From contig JAOSKM010000002.1 in assembly GCA_027493625.1 (NCBI GenBank), positions 372,001 through 436,000 on the forward strand: 64,000 bases of DNA, in the 5' to 3' direction. A model generated the notes under the pieces. That model saw only the letters and a program-made list of their open reading frames with translations, was not told where the DNA came from and did not search any database. Positions 60,901-64,000 of the stretch are shown in pieces. Position 1 is the stretch's first letter. Every line of letters starts with the position of its first letter. A program made the translations under genes and the position numbers. The stretch comes from Planctomycetota bacterium (GTDB taxonomy: Bacteria > Planctomycetota > UBA8742 > UBA2392).

Positions 60901-61077
60901 ATCCCTTGGCCGTGCCCGGCCGAGGTGCTAGCGTTTGCGGCGTCCTGTCCTCACTCCGTCAGGTTGCTGCTCTCTGGCACCGACGAGCTTGAACGTATCC
61001 CCGCGCAATGCGCGGGGCGAGGCGCATTAACCGGGGTGCGGGTCGCTCAGCCGCACCACACTCGAAGTAAGGAAAAC
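60901..61077. other. Intergenic region between the two receivers
   Basis: 177 bases without a gene. It has a GC hairpin CCCCGCGC/GCGCGGGG (61001-61019) without U tract. AAGGAAAAC precedes the next ATG. No intact sigma-54 site is present. Confidence 0.5.
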
Positions 61078-61452
61078 ATGGGCGATCCCGCCAAGACCGT
61101 GATGCTGATCGTCGAAGACGAAGCGCTGATCCGCTGGCCGCTCAAGCTGCGCCTCGAAGAGGAAGGCATGAAGGTGATCGAGGCCGCCGACGGCGCCTCG
61201 GCGCTCAGCCAGATCGGCCACGACGGCATTTCGGGCGTGCTGCTGGACCTGCGCCTGCCGGACATGAACGGCCTGGAGATATTGCGCGAGCTGCGCAAGC
61301 ACCACCCCGACTGCCATGTCTGGATCATGACCGCCTACGGCACGCCCGAGACGCGCGATGAAGCCGAGCAACTCGGCGTCGAAGAGTTCATCGACAAGCC
61401 CTTCGATGTGGACGGCCTGGTGCAGAAACTGCTGCAGAGGCTTGGCGACTAA
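61078..61452 (+). CDS. Single-domain response regulator (receiver 2)
   Basis: A 124-residue receiver with MLIVEDEALIRW, phospho-acceptor Asp in VLLDLRLPDMNG (about 60) and Lys in IDKPFDVDGL. It shares long identical stretches with receiver 1 (EAADGASAL, HPDC, VWIMTAYGTP), so the two arose by recent tandem duplication. The SD AAGGAAAAC fixes the start. Likely another target of the adjacent kinase. Confidence 0.92.
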   Translation: MGDPAKTVMLIVEDEALIRWPLKLRLEEEGMKVIEAADGASALSQIGHDGISGVLLDLRLPDMNGLEILRELRKHHPDCHVWIMTAYGTPETRDEAEQLGVEEFIDKPFDVDGLVQKLLQRLGD

Positions 61453-61496
61453 ACTCATCCTGCTATTTTCGTTCCCGCGAGAAACTCGGGTGCGAC

Positions 61497-62849
61497 ATGG
61501 GCAATGCAGTCCTGATCGTTGAAGACGAGCAGCTGATCCGCTGGTCGGTGCAGGAACGCCTGCGCCGGCAGGGCCTGCAGGTCACCGAGGCCGAGAATGC
61601 CGCCAAGGCCCGCGTGGCACTGCAGGATAAGCCCGACCTGGTGTTGCTCGACGTCGGCCTGCCCGACGCCAACGGCCTGCAGCTGCTGGAAGAATTCCGC
61701 GCCGCGGCACCCGACACTCCCATCATCATGATGACCGGTGATGCCAGTGCCGAGACGGCCGTTACCGCCATGCTGGCGGGCGCGTATCACTACATCACCA
61801 AGCCCGTCAACCTGGACGAGCTGGCGCTGATCTGCGGTCGCGCGCTGGAAACCAGCCGCCTGCGCCGCGAGTTGCGGGCGGTGCACGAGAAGTCGGCTTC
61901 GGATTATGGCTTCGACCATATTGTCGGCAGCTCGCCCGCGATGAAGGAAGCCAAGACACTGATGGGGAAAATTGCCCGCAGCCCGGCCAGCACCGTGCTG
62001 ATCACGGGCGAAAGCGGCACCGGCAAGGACCTCGCCGCCAAGGCCGTGCACTACAACAGTGAGCGGCGCGACGGACCGTTCGTGAACATCACCTGCAGCG
62101 CCCTGCCCGACGCGCTGCTGGAAAGCGAGTTGTTCGGCCACGAGAAGGGCGCCTTCACGGACGCCCGCCAGCAGAAGAAGGGGCTGTTCGAGCAGGCCGA
62201 CGGGGGCACGGTGTTCCTGGATGAAATCGGAGAGATGTCGCCGATCCTGCAGGCGAAGCTGCTGCGCTTTCTCGAGGAAAAGACCTTCCGCCGCGTGGGC
62301 GGCAACCAGGACCTGCGCGTGGACGTGCGGGTGATCGCGGCTACCAACCGTGACCTGAAGGAAGAGGTCAAGACCGGCGGCTTCCGTGAAGACCTGTTCT
62401 ATCGCCTGAACGTACTGACAGTCGAGCTGCCGCCCCTGCGCGAGCGGGTGGGGGATATTCCCCTGCTTGCGGAATATTTCACACAGCGCTTCGCCGACGA
62501 ATTCCGCAAGCCGGTGCGCGGCGTGGACAAGGAAGGCCTCAAGCTGCTGACCGGCTACAGCTGGCCCGGCAACGTGCGCGAGTTCCGCAACGCCATCGAG
62601 CGCGCGGTGCTGCTGTGCGAACGCCACGTGCTGAGCCGCGAGTCGTTCTCCAGCCTCAACAAGGGTGGCGCCCTGCGCGACGACATCGAGCTGCCGGCCG
62701 AGGGCGTAAACCTGGAGCAGCTGGAGCGCAGCCTGGTGGTGCAAGCCCTGGAGCGCACCAAGGGCAACCAGACCCAGGCCGCGAAGCTGCTTGGTTTGAA
62801 CCGCGACCAGATCCGCTATCGCATCGAGAAGTTCGGTTTGTCGCGCTGA
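61497..62849 (+). CDS. NtrC-family sigma-54-dependent response regulator
   Basis: A 450-residue enhancer-binding protein. Receiver (1-120; Asp in LVLLDVGLPDANG), AAA+ domain (about 140-370; Walker A GESGTGKD, sigma-54 contact loop GAFTDA, Walker B GGTVFLDEIGEM, R-finger region REDLFYRLNVL) and a Fis-type HTH (about 405-448; GNQTQAAKLLGLNRDQIRYRI). All residues needed to activate sigma-54 holoenzyme are visible. It is the likely activator of the four sigma-54 promoters nearby. Confidence 0.95.
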   Translation: MGNAVLIVEDEQLIRWSVQERLRRQGLQVTEAENAAKARVALQDKPDLVLLDVGLPDANGLQLLEEFRAAAPDTPIIMMTGDASAETAVTAMLAGAYHYITKPVNLDELALICGRALETSRLRRELRAVHEKSASDYGFDHIVGSSPAMKEAKTLMGKIARSPASTVLITGESGTGKDLAAKAVHYNSERRDGPFVNITCSALPDALLESELFGHEKGAFTDARQQKKGLFEQADGGTVFLDEIGEMSPILQAKLLRFLEEKTFRRVGGNQDLRVDVRVIAATNRDLKEEVKTGGFREDLFYRLNVLTVELPPLRERVGDIPLLAEYFTQRFADEFRKPVRGVDKEGLKLLTGYSWPGNVREFRNAIERAVLLCERHVLSRESFSSLNKGGALRDDIELPAEGVNLEQLERSLVVQALERTKGNQTQAAKLLGLNRDQIRYRIEKFGLSR

Positions 62850-62858
62850 GGATTGATC

Positions 62859-62874
62859 TGGCACGGCAGTTGCA
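62859..62874 (+). promoter_or_regulatory. Sigma-54 promoter, site 3
   Basis: TGGCACGGCAGTTGCA matches the -24/-12 consensus at every conserved base with correct spacing. The predicted start is about 62886, 24 bases before the ECF sigma gene at 62910. Confidence 0.88.
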
Positions 62875-62909
62875 TTCATGGGTCTCCATTCGAGTAGAAA
62901 GGGGACGCC

Positions 62910-63473
62910 ATGAAAAAGTCCGAGAGCCGCCGTCAGTCGTTTGAACAACAGGCCTTGCCACACCGCCAGTTCCTGTTCGGCCAGGCCTACTACCACACGC
63001 GCAACGCCTCCGACGCCGAGGACCTGGTGCAGGAAACCTTCGCCCGGGCCTTTGAGCGTTTCCACCAGTACAAGCAGGGCACCAACCTGAAGGCCTGGCT
63101 TTCGCGCATCATGTCGAACCTGTTCTTCAGCGACTGCCGTCGCCGCAAGGCCCGCGTGCAGGCCGGCTCGATTGACGGCCTTGAAAACATCGTGCCCGCC
63201 GCAGACCTGCCCGACACGCGCCCGCAACTCGAGGACATGGCGCCCGCGGAGATTCTGGAAGACGAGCGCTTCCTGCAATCGCTGGACGAGCGCCTGAAGA
63301 AGGGCCTGGAAGACATGAGCCTGCGCTACCGCGACGCCTTCCTGCTCAGCACCATCTGCAACATGAGCTGCACCGAGGTCGCCCGCAAGCTGAAGGTGCC
63401 GGTGGGCACTGTGATGTCGCGCCTGCATCGCGCCAAGGCCGCGCTGCGCGAGTCTTACCTTCAGTCGGTGTGA
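62910..63473 (+). CDS. ECF-type RNA polymerase sigma factor under sigma-54 control
   Basis: A 187-residue ECF sigma factor. Region 2 has GQAYYHTRNASDAEDLVQET and FARAFERFHQYKQGTNLKAWL. Region 4 has LSTICNMSCTEVARKLKVPVGTVMSRLHRAK. An intact sigma-54 promoter upstream implies a sigma cascade: sigma-54 activates an ECF factor. No anti-sigma gene follows directly; the next gene is a CBS protein with its own sigma-54 site. AGGGGACGCC precedes the ATG. Confidence 0.92.
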   Translation: MKKSESRRQSFEQQALPHRQFLFGQAYYHTRNASDAEDLVQETFARAFERFHQYKQGTNLKAWLSRIMSNLFFSDCRRRKARVQAGSIDGLENIVPAADLPDTRPQLEDMAPAEILEDERFLQSLDERLKKGLEDMSLRYRDAFLLSTICNMSCTEVARKLKVPVGTVMSRLHRAKAALRESYLQSV

Positions 63474-63545
63474 GCAGTATTCCCCGCCGTGTCGACGCAA
63501 GCCGCGCAGCAGCGCGGCTTTCGTCGTTTCGCGCCCTTTCGTCAT

Positions 63546-63561
63546 TGGCACAGCCGTTGCA
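63546..63561 (+). promoter_or_regulatory. Sigma-54 promoter, site 4
   Basis: TGGCACAGCCGTTGCA fits the -24/-12 consensus with one deviation and correct spacing. The predicted start is about 63573, 28 bases before the CBS gene. Confidence 0.85.
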
Positions 63562-63600
63562 CGAGTTCCAGTGGGGGATTGCCCACGCCGGGAGCAAACC

Positions 63601-64000
63601 ATGGATGCCCTGTGCCAATCCGTCATGAGCGACTCATTCGTGAGCTGCCTCGAGAGCGACTCCATGGCGCACGCGCTGCTGCTGATGCATGAGCACGAAT
63701 TGCACTGGGTCGCGATCACCGAGGTGACCCGCCGCGTGATCGGCATCCTGACCGACCGCGACATCGCAGTGCGCGCCATGGCCGAAAACCTTCCCTTCAC
63801 TTCGCCGATCAGCGTCATCATGCAGCGCGAACCCTTCGTCACCGTCGCGCCCGACGAAACCCTGGAAAGCGCCAGGCAGAAGTTGCGCGAGATCGGCGCC
63901 CCGCGCGCGCTGGTTACCGGTCGCCACGGCATCGTCCTCGGCGTGATCGAGCGCGCCGAGCTCTCACGCCGCCAGCAGGCGGTGCGCGAGCAGACCCGCC
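63601..64000 (+). CDS. CBS-domain pair protein (partial at window end)
   Basis: At least 133 residues, continuing beyond the window. Two CBS motifs are seen: VMSDSFVSCLESDSMAHALL with VIGILTDRDIAVRAMA, then IMQREPFVTVAPDETLESAR with VLGVIERAELSRR. Such pairs bind adenine nucleotides and sense energy state. GGGAG six bases before the ATG fixes the start; it follows the fourth sigma-54 promoter. Whether an output domain follows cannot be seen. Confidence 0.88.
   Translation, partial: MDALCQSVMSDSFVSCLESDSMAHALLLMHEHELHWVAITEVTRRVIGILTDRDIAVRAMAENLPFTSPISVIMQREPFVTVAPDETLESARQKLREIGAPRALVTGRHGIVLGVIERAELSRRQQAVREQTR

Noticed and set aside
60975..60990. Possible fifth sigma-54 site (TGGCACCGACGAGCTT) before receiver 2
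   Set aside because: The GG-GC spacing is nine instead of ten and the TTGC is missing, so it is unlikely to function.
61455..63932. An 825-codon open frame on the minus strand across the NtrC-type, ECF sigma and CBS genes
   Set aside because: It is antisense to three genes with clear catalytic and DNA-binding motifs, and its translation is His/Leu/Gln/Arg-rich without domains. It is typical of high-GC antisense frames.
1..64000. rRNA, tRNA, CRISPR-Cas, diversity-generating retroelement, prophage or restriction-modification loci
   Set aside because: None was found on either strand by reading. The only recombinases are the IS110 and IS3 transposases.

Overview
The window is GC-rich and densely coded. 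It carries an FHA-Ser/Thr kinase, two ECF sigma factors, a BldC-type HTH fused to a receiver, secreted HEAT-repeat and golvesin-domain proteins, and a SUF operon ending in sufT. That mix points to a planctomycete-like bacterium, probably a metagenome-derived contig. This is inference from gene families; there is no rRNA or marker alignment. Three genes carry single-base frameshifts at short homopolymers, as expected of an imperfect long-read assembly.

Layout: 1-2182 anti-sigma-like/PrcB-like protein and its ECF sigma factor (minus strand); 2293-8836 small repeat protein, FHA-kinase, CorC-type protein and a secreted protein; 8837-11583 a lower-GC island with two cell-surface proteins; 11632-13978 tandem paralogues of unknown function; 14336-16095 dapB and a BldC-receiver regulator; 16413-21098 mutS, a compound palindrome cluster and a secreted protein; 21283-22578 an IS110-family element sitting inside a palindrome; 22589-29155 a GHL10 hydrolase/amidase pair and a HEAT-repeat protein; 29380-34347 a histidine kinase, rsgA, a TPR protein and rbfA; 34522-35735 an IS3-family element with a 4-bp target duplication; 36262-42818 the SUF Fe-S cluster locus (sufB-C-D-S-T, with sufE divergent); 43383-51006 trp leader-trpEGDCFBA-DAHP synthase; 51063-56331 sulfate assimilation (cysC, YeiH-type permease, sulfite reductase/APS reductase fusion, siroheme methyltransferase); 56496-57617 glycosyltransferase; 57746-64000 a sigma-54-linked signalling cluster.

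How the genes work together: three transcription attenuators are readable directly. A Trp-codon leader peptide precedes trpE. Two Cys-codon leader peptides precede cysC and the permease/sulfite reductase genes. Each leader is followed by an intrinsic terminator and has a plausible competing antiterminator. The SUF locus has a perfect palindrome matching the IscR type-1 core between sufB and sufE. The right end has four near-perfect sigma-54 (-24/-12) promoters around a FixL-like sensor kinase, two receiver proteins and an NtrC-type activator.

A second theme is palindromic repeats of several unrelated word families. They occupy most gaps and also sit in frame inside trpE, trpC and the sulfite reductase gene. 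One copy in the SUF operon carries a GxxExxY gene as cargo. The IS110 and IS3 elements have both inserted into such palindromes, and the IS110 3' non-coding end holds words matching its target, as expected of a bridge RNA.
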